NCBI GenBank assembly: GCA_903829015.1
Contig: CAIKOJ010000073.1
Coordinates: 1-37,496 of the forward strand
Length of the DNA: 37,496 nucleotides
From: an uncultured Bacteroidota bacterium
Lineage (GTDB): Bacteria; Bacteroidota; Bacteroidia; Chitinophagales; Chitinophagaceae
Direction of reading: 5' to 3'
Part shown: positions 25,616 to 35,947 of the stretch, in pieces
How the letters are laid out: each line of letters starts with the position of its first letter
How positions within the stretch are numbered: position 1 is the first letter of the stretch
Position numbers and translations under genes: made by a program
Notes under the pieces: generated by a model
What the model was told of the DNA's origin: nothing
The model's input: the letters and a program-made list of their open reading frames with translations, nothing else
Databases searched by the model: none

Positions 25616-26890
25616 TTATTTTCTTAAAACACGCCTATTTGTCAATGCCGGATTCACTTCAGTGTATACACAACGGAACCCGATATATGCTTTCGCAGTG
25701 TCTTCATATTCGTAATCGCGGGTGCTAACCTGAAGATAATAAGCAACGTCGCGCCAGCTACCACCACGCACTACTTTACGCCTCATCCATTTAGCATCAC
25801 CCGGCTGAACATTGTAAGTTACACTTGGGTTGATATCAGCCTGCTGCTGATAAGATCCGCCGTAAAATTCAGATACTGTCCACTCAGAAACATTACCCGA
25901 CATGTTTTTCAAACCGTAATCATTTGCTGCATACCAATCAACCGGTACAGTATATAAACCACCATCTGCTGAATAATTACCGCGCTGTGGTTTGAAGTTT
26001 GCCAAATAACAACCTTTCTTGTTGATTATATAAGGACCGCCCCATGGGTATGGAGATTCGTTACGACCACCACGTGCTGCATATTCCCACTCTTGCTCTG
26101 TTGGAAGACGGAAACGGCTTTCGAAATATTGCTTTTCTTTTTCGCGCTCAGAACGCCACATACGTGTACGCCAGTCACAAAATGCATTTGCCTGCTTCCA
26201 GGTAATTCCTACTACAGGATATTTATTAAAGCCCTGGAACCAGAAATACTGTTGTGCAATTGGCTCATTGAATGAATAGTTAAACTGCCTCAGCCACACA
26301 TTGGTATCAGGATATGCAGGAACGTCAAACTTATTAACGTACTTCATTTGAGATTCACTCGGATGCTGGATCGAACTTGCATAATCAAACGCTGTGTAGT
26401 TATATACCAGTTTTGTCGGCCCGTTGTCGAAAACTTTTCTTCCCCAGCCTGATTGCTCTGCAGGAACAAAAAGCGCAGAAAGCTGATCCTGCAACTCAGG
26501 GTCTTTCCAGTTGATTCGTTTAGTCATATCAAGACGCTGAGTACCATCGGGCATGTCCTTGAAATTTCCAAGGATTGTGTTAGCGATTGAATCTCTTACG
26601 TAATTAGTGAACTGGCGATACTCCTGATTGGAAATCTCAGTTGCATCCATATAAAAACCAACCATTTGCACGGTATGGATAGTCGCGTCATTCCTGCCTC
26701 GGATATCCTCATCGCTCGCTCCCAACTTAAATGATCCTGATGGAACGTACACCATTCCAATTGGAAATGGAGCCTTATAATTCAACCTTGTCTGATCACC
26801 TACCAGCTGTCCATTGGAACCCGATTTCCCGCAGCTGGCAGCAAGTGCTAGCAATGCTAAAGCTGAGACCTTTAGGGAAGTTTTTTTCAT
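25616..26890 (-). CDS. gldK: T9SS ring lipoprotein GldK (FGE-sulfatase fold)
   Basis: 424 residues from the ATG at 26890; the longer frame to 26920 uses TTG and would spoil the signal peptide. Lipoprotein signal MKKTSLKVSALALLALAAS with lipid Cys20. The remainder is a formylglycine-generating-enzyme/sulfatase-modifying fold: GMVYVPSGSFKLGA near the start, MDATEISNQEY, RLPTEQEWEYAARGG, NVSEWT, VVRGGSW and GFRCV. In GldK/PorK this fold is structural and forms the outer-membrane-associated ring with GldN. First gene of gldKLMN. Confidence 0.95.
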   Translation of the reverse strand: MKKTSLKVSALALLALAASCGKSGSNGQLVGDQTRLNYKAPFPIGMVYVPSGSFKLGASDEDIRGRNDATIHTVQMVGFYMDATEISNQEYRQFTNYVRDSIANTILGNFKDMPDGTQRLDMTKRINWKDPELQDQLSALFVPAEQSGWGRKVFDNGPTKLVYNYTAFDYASSIQHPSESQMKYVNKFDVPAYPDTNVWLRQFNYSFNEPIAQQYFWFQGFNKYPVVGITWKQANAFCDWRTRMWRSEREKEKQYFESRFRLPTEQEWEYAARGGRNESPYPWGGPYIINKKGCYLANFKPQRGNYSADGGLYTVPVDWYAANDYGLKNMSGNVSEWTVSEFYGGSYQQQADINPSVTYNVQPGDAKWMRRKVVRGGSWRDVAYYLQVSTRDYEYEDTAKAYIGFRCVYTEVNPALTNRRVLRK

Positions 26891-27063
26891 ACTACTGTTA
26901 TTGTTTTTGCAATTTGGCAACTAAATATTTTTACGCTATTCACCCACTCAACACAAAACCGATGCACAATATTCAAAGTTTTTTCGAAAAATGCAACTAT
27001 CGGCGAAAAAATGTTCCATATTTTTATTCGAAAATAAAAATAAATATATCTTATATTATAAAC

Positions 27064-29091
27064 TCATGTTTGTTTTTTGATGAGGCTTAATGCCTCCCCA
27101 ACGCTACTTACAGGTGATAGGCAAGCCTGTTCTGAACAGACAAATATAGACAATTTACCACCAAAAAATTTATTTTTCAGAATGGGTAATTCAAATTTAT
27201 TATTTCCTAACGTAACGGTAAAGGCCTGTGGATTATAGTTTTCATTCAAAATCACACTTTGCTCTTTCGACTCCTGCCCCGACAAAATCACGGTTTTCAT
27301 TCCTGCCACCTGGCGTTGCAAAAGTGTAGACCAATAGCCAAAAGAATATGCATACCTCATTGCTTTATCACTCATCTGCCCTATCATATTCGATGACCTG
27401 GAAACCCAATCACTTTTTTCCATGCACATACCACAGATCCAAAGATTGTGAGCCATTACTGCATTCGCCGATGGAATAGCTCCGTCATAGACATCTACCT
27501 TCCGTACCGGAATTTCCTGTTGATACTTTGATGTGTAGTAGAACATGCATCCATCAAAATCAAAATCGGTGACCACAACTTCAAGTAACTCGTTTGCCTT
27601 TGCGATCCAATGATTGCTACCGGATGCGGATGCAAGTGTTACCATCGCCTGGATGAGGTATGCATGATCATCCAGCTTTGCTGTTATGCGGGCTGTTCCG
27701 TTTTTCCAAACATGATTCAATTGCCCTTGCACCATAAAGTTGTCTATCATCCATTGCATATGCTGTTCGGCAGCAGCACTATACTTCTCTTCACCAAATG
27801 CCACAGAAGCCTTGCTCAGCGCTATGTTCATCAAGGCATTCCACGACAACAGACTTTTGTCGTCAGTACCTGGCCTCACCCTTCCCGATTGTTTTTTTAA
27901 CAATTTCTTTTTCGCCTCATAGATCCTGTCTTCCACAAGATGTAAATCCATACCCTTTTCAATAGAGATGGCATCAAGCGATTTAGCAACGTGCAGTATG
28001 TTTGTTCCTTCCCAATTCCCTTCTCTTTTTATACCAAAATACACCTCTGCTATCTCGTCATTTTCATAAAGTGCTTCTATCCATTCATCCCAGGTCCATG
28101 TATAAAACTTCCCCTCTTCACCTTCGCTATCTGCATCAAGTGCGCAATAATATCCACCGCTTTCACTCTTCAATTCTCTGTCTGCAAACGCTATAGTTTG
28201 TTCTGCAATTGCTTTGTATTTTTCATTGCGCGTTATCGTATATGCATCACAAAGTGTAGATACCAAAAGAGCATTGTCATACAGCATTTTTTCAAAATGA
28301 GGTGCCAGCCATTGCCTGTCTGTAGAATACCTTGAGAAGCCGCCGTTAAGCTGGTCATAGATACCTCCGGCTATCATTGCATCAAGGCTCTTCAATGCAT
28401 GACTCAGTGCCTTTTCATCGCCTGTAAAATGATGGTGCTCGAGAAGGTAGGTTATCGCCATTGTGCCCGGGAACTTAGGTGCATTCCCAAAGCCACCTTG
28501 TTCAACATCCGCCATTTTCAGCAAATTCTCTGCAATCTTTTTACAGAAAGAGTCATCGGGTGCGTTCACATTTTCGGTAACCGACTGAACAGACGCCTGC
28601 TGCAGATGTTTGATCATTTGATCGGCCTGCTGCTGCACTTCATCATGTTGCTTTGTCCAAATTTCATCCATACGCTGCATCAGCTGCATCCACGATGGGC
28701 GATTATATGCTGGCCTTGGCGGGTAGTAGGTGCCTCCGTAAAATGGAGCGCGGTCTGGTGTTACAAAAACATTCAGTGGCCAGCCACCGCTTCCGCCGAT
28801 CGCTTGCACTGCATCCATGTACATATGATCTACGTCCGGATGCTCCTCCCTGTCTACTTTGATACAAACGAAGTGTTCATTCATATAGGCGGCAGTTTCC
28901 TTATCTTCAAAGCTCTCATGTTCCATTACATGACACCAATGGCATGCCGAGTAACCAATGCTCACCAGCACCGGCATATTTTCTTCCTTTGCTCTGTTAA
29001 ATGCTTCGTCTCCCCAGGGATACCAGTCTACAGGGTTATTTGCGTGTTGCAACAAATATGGGCTCTGCTCATTAATTAGTCTGTTAGGCAT
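27064..29091 (-). CDS. Thioredoxin-domain protein of the YyaL/SSP411 (DUF255) family
   Basis: 675 residues from the ATG at 29091 ([17 protein letters not shown] is the usual family N-terminus); starts at 29151 (ATG) or 29187 (non-ATG) would add 20-32 residues. An N-terminal thioredoxin-like domain (about 1-165) carries a CHWC motif at 50-53. An alpha/alpha-toroid region like N-acyl-glucosamine epimerase/glycosidase folds follows (about 180-660; [29 protein letters not shown]). There is no signal peptide, so it is cytoplasmic. The family's reaction is unknown. It lies just upstream of gldK, 173 bases away. Confidence 0.88.
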   Translation of the reverse strand: MPNRLINEQSPYLLQHANNPVDWYPWGDEAFNRAKEENMPVLVSIGYSACHWCHVMEHESFEDKETAAYMNEHFVCIKVDREEHPDVDHMYMDAVQAIGGSGGWPLNVFVTPDRAPFYGGTYYPPRPAYNRPSWMQLMQRMDEIWTKQHDEVQQQADQMIKHLQQASVQSVTENVNAPDDSFCKKIAENLLKMADVEQGGFGNAPKFPGTMAITYLLEHHHFTGDEKALSHALKSLDAMIAGGIYDQLNGGFSRYSTDRQWLAPHFEKMLYDNALLVSTLCDAYTITRNEKYKAIAEQTIAFADRELKSESGGYYCALDADSEGEEGKFYTWTWDEWIEALYENDEIAEVYFGIKREGNWEGTNILHVAKSLDAISIEKGMDLHLVEDRIYEAKKKLLKKQSGRVRPGTDDKSLLSWNALMNIALSKASVAFGEEKYSAAAEQHMQWMIDNFMVQGQLNHVWKNGTARITAKLDDHAYLIQAMVTLASASGSNHWIAKANELLEVVVTDFDFDGCMFYYTSKYQQEIPVRKVDVYDGAIPSANAVMAHNLWICGMCMEKSDWVSRSSNMIGQMSDKAMRYAYSFGYWSTLLQRQVAGMKTVILSGQESKEQSVILNENYNPQAFTVTLGNNKFELPILKNKFFGGKLSIFVCSEQACLSPVSSVGEALSLIKKQT

Positions 29092-29405
29092 ACTGTAAAG
29101 GTATGTGGAGACTTCTTTCTTTACACCGCTTTGAAAATTAATACCGCTCATACAACCCTGTTTTTTTGATGCCTGCGATACAATCAAAACGACAGTTGCA
29201 AAATATTATTGTGCGTTTTATTAACTTTTGATTAGTTTTTTTGAACCTCGCGATATCTGGACTAATTCCAAAAGAGCAGACCAATGCCGGAAGGCCTACC
29301 GGAACTGCTTTTCTATCAAACGCATACTGCAAGCGCACCGATCGTGGGCTAAACTTTGGTCTTCAGTATTTCTAGGGGGAAAATTTGATATGCTGGAACC
29401 AGCCT
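29092..29405. other. Intergenic region upstream of the thioredoxin-domain gene
   Basis: About 310 bases up to the hemD stop. It may hold an N-terminal extension of the thioredoxin-domain gene (in-frame ATG at 29151) and its promoter. A weak TACCTTTA near 29101 resembles a -7 element. No hairpin terminator or RNA gene was seen. A 66-codon minus ORF at 29138-29338 has no supporting features. Confidence 0.4.
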
Positions 29406-30203
29406 TTAGTTCTTTTTGTTCTTTGCCAGAAAGAGTTCTAAAGCTGACACCATAGAAGGCGTATTGGGTGCCGGCGCTTTAATATTGAGCGTCAGACCGC
29501 AATCCTCCACTGCTTTTGAAGTGGTTGGCCCAAAAGCGCCTATCATTGTACCATTCTGCTTAAACGCCGGGAAATGATCAAACAATGTCTGCACACTAAA
29601 CGGACTGAAAAATACGATCATGTCGTATGCATGCTTCATAACGGTTGCTATGTCGTTAGACACCATTCGGTACAATGTGCCTTCAGCGTATTTTATCGCA
29701 TGTTTGATCAGGTATTGGGCAATATCGTTCTTGGCGCTATCAGTAACCGGAAGTATGTACTTTTCGTTCTTGTGCTTTCCAATTACATCCATCAACCCCT
29801 GATTACTTCCGTCGGCCGAAAAGAAAACTTTACGCTTTCTGTACAATATAAATTTTTGCAGATAAAGTGCCACTGCTTCAGTGATACAGAAGTACTTCAT
29901 GTCCTGCGATACCTTTATCTTCAGCTCTTCGCAGATCCTGAAAAAATGGTCTACCGCATACCGGCTTGTAAATATGATTGCAGTATACTCAGCGATATCA
30001 ATTCTCTGTTTTCTGAATTCTTTACCGCTTAAGCCTTCTACTCTGATAAATGGATGGAAATCAAGCTTGATCTCATACTTTTTTGCAAGATCGAAATAAG
30101 GTGATTTTTCAGTCTCAGGGCGTGGTTGAGTAATTAAAATACTATTAACCTTCAGTTCCTTTTTTTCAACCGCCTTCTTTTTTGAACTAACAGCTTTGGC
30201 CAT
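29406..30203 (-). CDS. hemD: Uroporphyrinogen-III synthase (HemD family)
   Basis: 265 residues from the ATG at 30203; the frame extends to a TTG at 30239, but the ATG start gives a normal Lys-rich N-terminus. HemD cyclises hydroxymethylbilane to uroporphyrinogen III in haem synthesis. The family is poorly conserved; supporting blocks are SILITQPRPETEKSPYFDLA at the start, AIIFTSRYAVDHFF, the middle FITEA-type stretch (YFCITEA), DMIVFFSPFSVQTLF and IGAFGPTTSKAVEDCGL. Placement next to a DUF4271 gene is a common Bacteroidota arrangement. Cytoplasmic. The haem made would serve the c-type cytochrome, among others. Confidence 0.85.
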   Translation of the reverse strand: MAKAVSSKKKAVEKKELKVNSILITQPRPETEKSPYFDLAKKYEIKLDFHPFIRVEGLSGKEFRKQRIDIAEYTAIIFTSRYAVDHFFRICEELKIKVSQDMKYFCITEAVALYLQKFILYRKRKVFFSADGSNQGLMDVIGKHKNEKYILPVTDSAKNDIAQYLIKHAIKYAEGTLYRMVSNDIATVMKHAYDMIVFFSPFSVQTLFDHFPAFKQNGTMIGAFGPTTSKAVEDCGLTLNIKAPAPNTPSMVSALELFLAKNKKN

Positions 30204-30255
30204 AATCAGGTTAATTGGAACGATTTTCGGAGCGCGCAAAATTGATTTTCAACTG

Positions 30256-31131
30256 CTAGTAAAAGAGTAATCCTTTCACCAATAATTTCATCAAAACTGC
30301 CAACGGTAATAATTCCGAGGCGCAAAGGTACATAAAAAAATGGAATTTGCTATATTGGAAAAATGAACCAAACACCTTCCACGACCTAATGTATCTATTA
30401 AGCAATAATATACCTGCTGCTGCAAATGAAATGTATACGGCCTGCTGTGCCCACTCCCTGTCGGCAAAGGCAAGTACTATAATAAATGGCACAAGCAGCA
30501 CACCCAATATCTTATTGATCAAAAAAACATTAAATAAATAATGCTCGGTTATTCCTTCAACCCTGAACGCCCATCCGCTGAATCTGACCGCGGCATACTT
30601 TGCCAGATAAATAACAGCGGTACCTGATACCAGCATGATCATGAGCAATGAAGGCGGGATTACGCCTGAATTGTGTGGGGTAAAAAACCTTACTATATAG
30701 TATATATATGCGCCACCGGCAAACGTAAAGAAAATATTCATCAACAAATTCGGCAGACCGGAACTCTGTAGTTGCTCTTTCAATTGCCTGTTACTCAGTG
30801 TAGGATTCCAGAATGCCATCCAAAGATTCACAAAATATCGGGTATCCATAAACCTGATCAAACCCAGCATAAGGCATAAAAAAAGCAGCAAATAAAAATC
30901 TGCAGTCTGAGTTACCAATGAATGGGGCAACTCGATATCACTGATGATGTGAGTAGATGCCATCATTGGATGCGCCAGCACAAAATCCTCTGTCATCTTC
31001 AGTGTGCCGGCATGCAATGTGGCACTATCTGTGGCTATCTCTACCCCATACTTAGGAAAAGCCATCCTGGCTTCGGCGCAAGAATATGTCAAAACAGCAA
31101 AGACTATAAGTAATACCCGGCGCATTAGCAT
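30256..31131 (-). CDS. DUF4271 integral membrane protein
   Basis: 291 residues from the ATG at 31131 (ATG at 31125 also possible; the frame to 31143 uses TTG). An N-terminal hydrophobic segment (signal or membrane anchor, LLIVFAVLTYSCA) is followed by a short periplasmic stretch and about six membrane helices starting at FYLLLFLCLMLGLI. The C-terminal part (EGITEHYLFNVFLINKILGVLL ... SKFHFFMYLCASELLPLAVL) is typical of DUF4271. Function unknown. It precedes hemD by 52 bases and is probably co-transcribed. A TAATTTTG element at 31141-31148 would leave only a very short leader. Confidence 0.8.
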   Translation of the reverse strand: MLMRRVLLIVFAVLTYSCAEARMAFPKYGVEIATDSATLHAGTLKMTEDFVLAHPMMASTHIISDIELPHSLVTQTADFYLLLFLCLMLGLIRFMDTRYFVNLWMAFWNPTLSNRQLKEQLQSSGLPNLLMNIFFTFAGGAYIYYIVRFFTPHNSGVIPPSLLMIMLVSGTAVIYLAKYAAVRFSGWAFRVEGITEHYLFNVFLINKILGVLLVPFIIVLAFADREWAQQAVYISFAAAGILLLNRYIRSWKVFGSFFQYSKFHFFMYLCASELLPLAVLMKLLVKGLLFY

Positions 31132-31140
31132 AACCAAATG

Positions 31141-31148
31141 CAAAATTA
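31141..31148 (-). promoter_or_regulatory. Possible -7 element (TAATTTTG) of DUF4271-hemD
   Basis: An exact TAnnTTTG match on the minus strand, 9 bases upstream of the ATG at 31131 and 15 upstream of the ATG at 31125. This would imply an almost leaderless transcript, so it may be coincidental. Confidence 0.3.
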
Positions 31149-31346
31149 GCTTTTAACAACAATGTTCTGTTTATTATCCTTGTTCATTTCGTTTTTTTTA
31201 TCCACGAAGTGCTCGTTTGCTGTTAATATCAGACCGACGCCTATTTTAAATAATTTATTGTACCACTCCCTGATTCCAAATAAAGCGGCGCAGCACTTAG
31301 AATCGCAGGAAACAACTGTACAATGAAAAACTATTAATTTCTTCAT
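31146..31346 (-). CDS. Possible small protein (66 aa), doubtful
   Basis: An ORF in the divergent gap between the DUF4271 gene and the acyltransferase gene. From the ATG at 31346 it encodes a hydrophobic/Cys-rich start (MKKLIVFHCTVVSCDSKCC), an amphipathic stretch (YNKLFKIGVGLILT) and a charged, Lys/Asn-rich tail. It ends right before DUF4271. No family was recognised and no ribosome-binding site was seen, so it may be non-coding promoter DNA. Confidence 0.2.
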   Translation of the reverse strand: MKKLIVFHCTVVSCDSKCCAALFGIREWYNKLFKIGVGLILTANEHFVDKKNEMNKDNKQNIVVKS

Positions 31347-31364
31347 TACTTTTACTCTTTTACC

Positions 31365-31370
31365 GGAGGA
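31365..31370 (+). promoter_or_regulatory. Shine-Dalgarno site of the acyltransferase gene
   Basis: GGAGGA seven bases before the ATG at 31378. Strong purine-rich sites are uncommon among the genes in this window, so it fixes this start clearly. Confidence 0.65.
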
Positions 31371-31377
31371 AAACTGC

Positions 31378-32556
31378 ATGCTGACTTATTTATCAAATAA
31401 ATTTCGCCGGATAACATCTAACCAGCTTTACCTTGCGGAGTTAGATGGAATGAGGTTTCTTTCGGTTGTACTGGTGACACTTTTCCATATCCGGGGCTAT
31501 TTTCTTGATTCCTTAAAAAATAGCAATTTCAAGATGGTCGATGACCCTGCCGATTATTTTTGGTTCAATCGGTTTTTCGATAATGCAGACAGAAGCGTTC
31601 CTTTGTTTTTCGCTATCAGCGGCTTTATATTATCTATCCCGTTTGCAAACTATTACATCAACCAGGGCAAAAAGATCAATCTCAAGCAATACTATATAAG
31701 ACGTGTCACCAGATTAGAGCCGCCTTATTTCATTGTTATGATCTGCATTTTCTTCGCGCAGATAGCCATAGGTAACTATGATTTTCAAACGCTCCTGCCT
31801 AGTCTGGGGGCTTCGCTGATCTATTCTCACGACCTGATCTACCATCAAACCCCCTGGGTTACTGTAGTAGCGTGGACCCTTGAGATAGAAATACAATTTT
31901 ACTCAATTGCTCCATTCATATTCCGGATATTCGCTTTGCCTCATGTTGCCAGAAGGGCTCTTTTGGTACTGTCGATTATCGCCTTTCCTGTATTGCAGTA
32001 TTTTTACCCACCTACCTTTTTAAGTATCTACGGCCATGCCCAGCATTTTTTGATAGGTATTCTGGTAGCCGACCTTTACGTGTGTGGTGTTGCTGTCAAT
32101 TTCTTTAGGCAAAAATGGATATCGCTTTTGGCCCCCATTGTTTTTCTGATCATGTTCCTGATGCCCAAATGGGAACAAACTTTTCCACCCTACGCCAGAG
32201 AGTTCGACCCTGTCGAGTTAGGCATGTCCGTAGCGTTTCCTTTTATGATTGGATTGTTTTATTGCATAATTCTCAGAAACGAGATCGTAAAGAAAGTATT
32301 CAGCTATAAGTTCGTTCCCATTATAGGCGGTATGTGCTATACCTTATACCTCATCCATTATTCTGTAATTTCTATGGTGGGCAGAATCACAGTAAAAGTT
32401 CATTTTACTCACTATTACCTGCCCAACTTATTCGTCCAGTTCATTCTGCTTATCATTCCTATACTTCTCATCTCATCCGTTTTCTTCCTTTATGTAGAAC
32501 GACCCTTTATGTCGAAGAAATGGATTGACAAATTTGTGAAAAGTGATAAGAAGTAA
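31378..32556 (+). CDS. Acyltransferase 3 family integral membrane protein
   Basis: A 392-residue protein with about ten membrane helices. The N-terminal motif ELDGMRFLSVVLVTLFH (21-37, His37) is the hallmark of the acyltransferase 3/OafA family, followed by VPLFFAISGFILSIPFA and RRVTRLEPPYF. Such proteins transfer acetyl or other acyl groups to extracytoplasmic sugars such as O-antigen, exopolysaccharide or peptidoglycan. The acceptor here cannot be told from sequence. There is no SGNH domain. The start follows a strong GGAGGA site. pyrG follows after 210 bases with its own promoter. Confidence 0.88.
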   Translation: MLTYLSNKFRRITSNQLYLAELDGMRFLSVVLVTLFHIRGYFLDSLKNSNFKMVDDPADYFWFNRFFDNADRSVPLFFAISGFILSIPFANYYINQGKKINLKQYYIRRVTRLEPPYFIVMICIFFAQIAIGNYDFQTLLPSLGASLIYSHDLIYHQTPWVTVVAWTLEIEIQFYSIAPFIFRIFALPHVARRALLVLSIIAFPVLQYFYPPTFLSIYGHAQHFLIGILVADLYVCGVAVNFFRQKWISLLAPIVFLIMFLMPKWEQTFPPYAREFDPVELGMSVAFPFMIGLFYCIILRNEIVKKVFSYKFVPIIGGMCYTLYLIHYSVISMVGRITVKVHFTHYYLPNLFVQFILLIIPILLISSVFFLYVERPFMSKKWIDKFVKSDKK

Positions 32557-32600
32557 AATGAATGCAGTAATCTTTTAACTGATATTAAAGAAAAATAAGC

Positions 32601-32620
32601 GCCGGATACCCAAATCCGGC
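32601..32620 (+). terminator. Hairpin after the acyltransferase gene, weak terminator candidate
   Basis: A perfect 7-bp stem GCCGGAT/ATCCGGC with loop ACCCAA lies 45 bases past the stop. No U-tract follows directly; a TTTTT run lies 14 bases further on, so intrinsic termination is uncertain. Confidence 0.35.
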
Positions 32621-32681
32621 AAATGTCGGCGACGTTTTTCATTACCATGTTATTTTGCTTTTCAGTTTCAAATAACAAACG

Positions 32682-32689
32682 TACCTTTG
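32682..32689 (+). promoter_or_regulatory. pyrG: Putative -7 element of pyrG (TACCTTTG)
   Basis: An exact TAnnTTTG match, 77 bases upstream of the pyrG ATG. A TTG lies 24 bases upstream of it. An AGGAG ribosome-binding site sits at 32758-32762, four bases before the ATG. Confidence 0.55.
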
Positions 32690-32694
32690 TTTGA

Positions 32695-34416
<1,722 letters not shown>

Positions 34417-34560
34417 TTGTCGAATCAGGTGTCTCTAATTGGGATTATTACAAGCAACCAAATTCTCGATTGCAAATTGGATTATCATGCGTAGATAAGT
34501 CCTTCATCTTTCTATACCTTCAGTACAATCAACGTACTGATGTCATTACCCCATAATGGT

Positions 34561-34599
34561 AAAACGTTATTACCACCGGTGAAACCAGTGGTAATAACG
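34561..34599 (-). terminator. Long hairpin terminator between murA and pyrG
   Basis: A perfect 12-bp inverted repeat, CGTTATTACCAC/GTGGTAATAACG (34565-34576 and 34588-34599), whose loop can extend the pairing (GGT/ACC). On the minus strand it is followed by TTTT, fitting a terminator for murA. The stem is AT-rich and the T run short, so strength is moderate. It may also end pyrG transcripts from the other side. Confidence 0.6.
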
Positions 34600-34624
34600 C
34601 ACCGAACACTTTTAAAGTCTGGAA

Positions 34625-35941
34625 TTAGGAAAGATTCACCCTCTTAATATCCGCCCCCAGCGCATTCAGGCGCTCGTCTATGCGTTCATACCCCCTGTCT
34701 ATCTGGTGTATGTTTTGAATGATGCTTTTACCTGTGGCAGAGAGTGCGGCAATCAGCAGTGCCACACCCGCACGTATATCGGGTGATACCATGTTGATAC
34801 CTCTTAAAGGCATCTGCTTGTCCAGTCCTATAACCACTGCACGGTGCGGATCGCACAGCACTATCTGGGCACCCATTTCTATCAGCTTGTCTACAAAGAA
34901 GAGCCTGCTCTCAAACATCTTCTGGTGCACCAGCACAGTTCCCTTGGCCTGTGTTGCCAGCACCAGTACTATACTCAGCAGGTCAGGCGTTAGTCCCGGC
35001 CACGGATGGTCATACACTGTAAGTATAGAACCGTCTATGAACTTCTGTATCCGGTAGTGCTCCTGTGCAGGTATATAAATGTCGTCTCCCTGAATCTTCA
35101 GATCTATACCCAGGTGCTGAAATGTTTCGGGTATTATACCCAGATGCTCTGCATCCACATTTTTAATCGTGATCTCACTCGCAGTCATCGCCGCCAGCCC
35201 AATGAACGATCCTACCTCGATCATATCTGCCAGCAGCCTGTGCGAGCAGCCGCCCAGTTTTTTTACGCCTTCAATGATAAGCAGGTTGGTACCTATACCA
35301 CTGATCTTTGCACCCATGCTGATCAGCATCCGGCATAGTTGCTGAATATATGGTTCACATGCCGCATTGTAAATAGTGGTTGTCCCCTCGGCCATGGTCG
35401 CGGCCATTACCAGATTGGCTGTGCCTGTGATAGACGGCTCCTCCAGCAGCATTTTCACACCCTTTAGTCCGTTTACCGCATCCAGACTGAACATCTGATT
35501 GTCTGCATCATACACAAAATCCACCCCCAACTTCTCGAACCCTCTGATGTGTGTATCCAGCCTCCTTCTGCCTATTTTATCTCCACCGGGCTGCGGTATA
35601 TATGCCTTCCCAAACCGCGCCAGTAAAGGACCCGCCAGCATTACTGTACCTCTCAGCTTGCCCGATTTCTTTTTAAATGCATGAGTAGTAAAATAGTCCG
35701 GGTCTATTTTATCTGCCTTGAGTATAATGGTGTTGTTATTGGGTCGCACAGCGCTCACGCCCATGTCCACGAGCAACTCAATGAGCGTGTTCACGTCTAC
35801 AATATCAGGTACATTGCTAAGTGTTACGGCTTCATCGGTGAGCAGTGCAGCACACAATACCTGCAGTGCCTCATTTTTGGCCCCCTGCGGAACGATTGTG
35901 CCATTTAAAGATTTACCTCCCCTTATCTCAAATGCATTCAT
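34625..35941 (-). CDS. murA: UDP-N-acetylglucosamine 1-carboxyvinyltransferase MurA (Asp active-site variant)
   Basis: A 438-residue protein, full length. It transfers enolpyruvate from PEP to UDP-GlcNAc, the first committed step of peptidoglycan synthesis, in the cytoplasm. Family landmarks: G20AKNEAL with Lys22, LAGPLLARFGKA, QPGG-D121-KIGRRRLDTH, TVYDHPWPGLTPDLLS and SPDIRAGVALLIAAL. The position occupied by catalytic Cys115 in the E. coli enzyme is Asp121 here (GAT codon at 35579-35581). The Asp form is known in mycobacteria and chlamydiae, where it remains active but is not alkylated by fosfomycin. The ATG follows the DUF4290 stop by six bases, so the two genes form an operon. Confidence 0.97.
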   Translation of the reverse strand: MNAFEIRGGKSLNGTIVPQGAKNEALQVLCAALLTDEAVTLSNVPDIVDVNTLIELLVDMGVSAVRPNNNTIILKADKIDPDYFTTHAFKKKSGKLRGTVMLAGPLLARFGKAYIPQPGGDKIGRRRLDTHIRGFEKLGVDFVYDADNQMFSLDAVNGLKGVKMLLEEPSITGTANLVMAATMAEGTTTIYNAACEPYIQQLCRMLISMGAKISGIGTNLLIIEGVKKLGGCSHRLLADMIEVGSFIGLAAMTASEITIKNVDAEHLGIIPETFQHLGIDLKIQGDDIYIPAQEHYRIQKFIDGSILTVYDHPWPGLTPDLLSIVLVLATQAKGTVLVHQKMFESRLFFVDKLIEMGAQIVLCDPHRAVVIGLDKQMPLRGINMVSPDIRAGVALLIAALSATGKSIIQNIHQIDRGYERIDERLNALGADIKRVNLS

Positions 35942-35947
35942 AACCGG

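Noticed and set aside
28399..29079. 226-codon plus-strand ORF
   Set aside because: It is antisense to the conserved thioredoxin-domain gene, resembles no family I recognise, and is explained by that gene's codon bias.
29574..30032. 152-codon plus-strand ORF
   Set aside because: Antisense to hemD, with no family resemblance or start signal.
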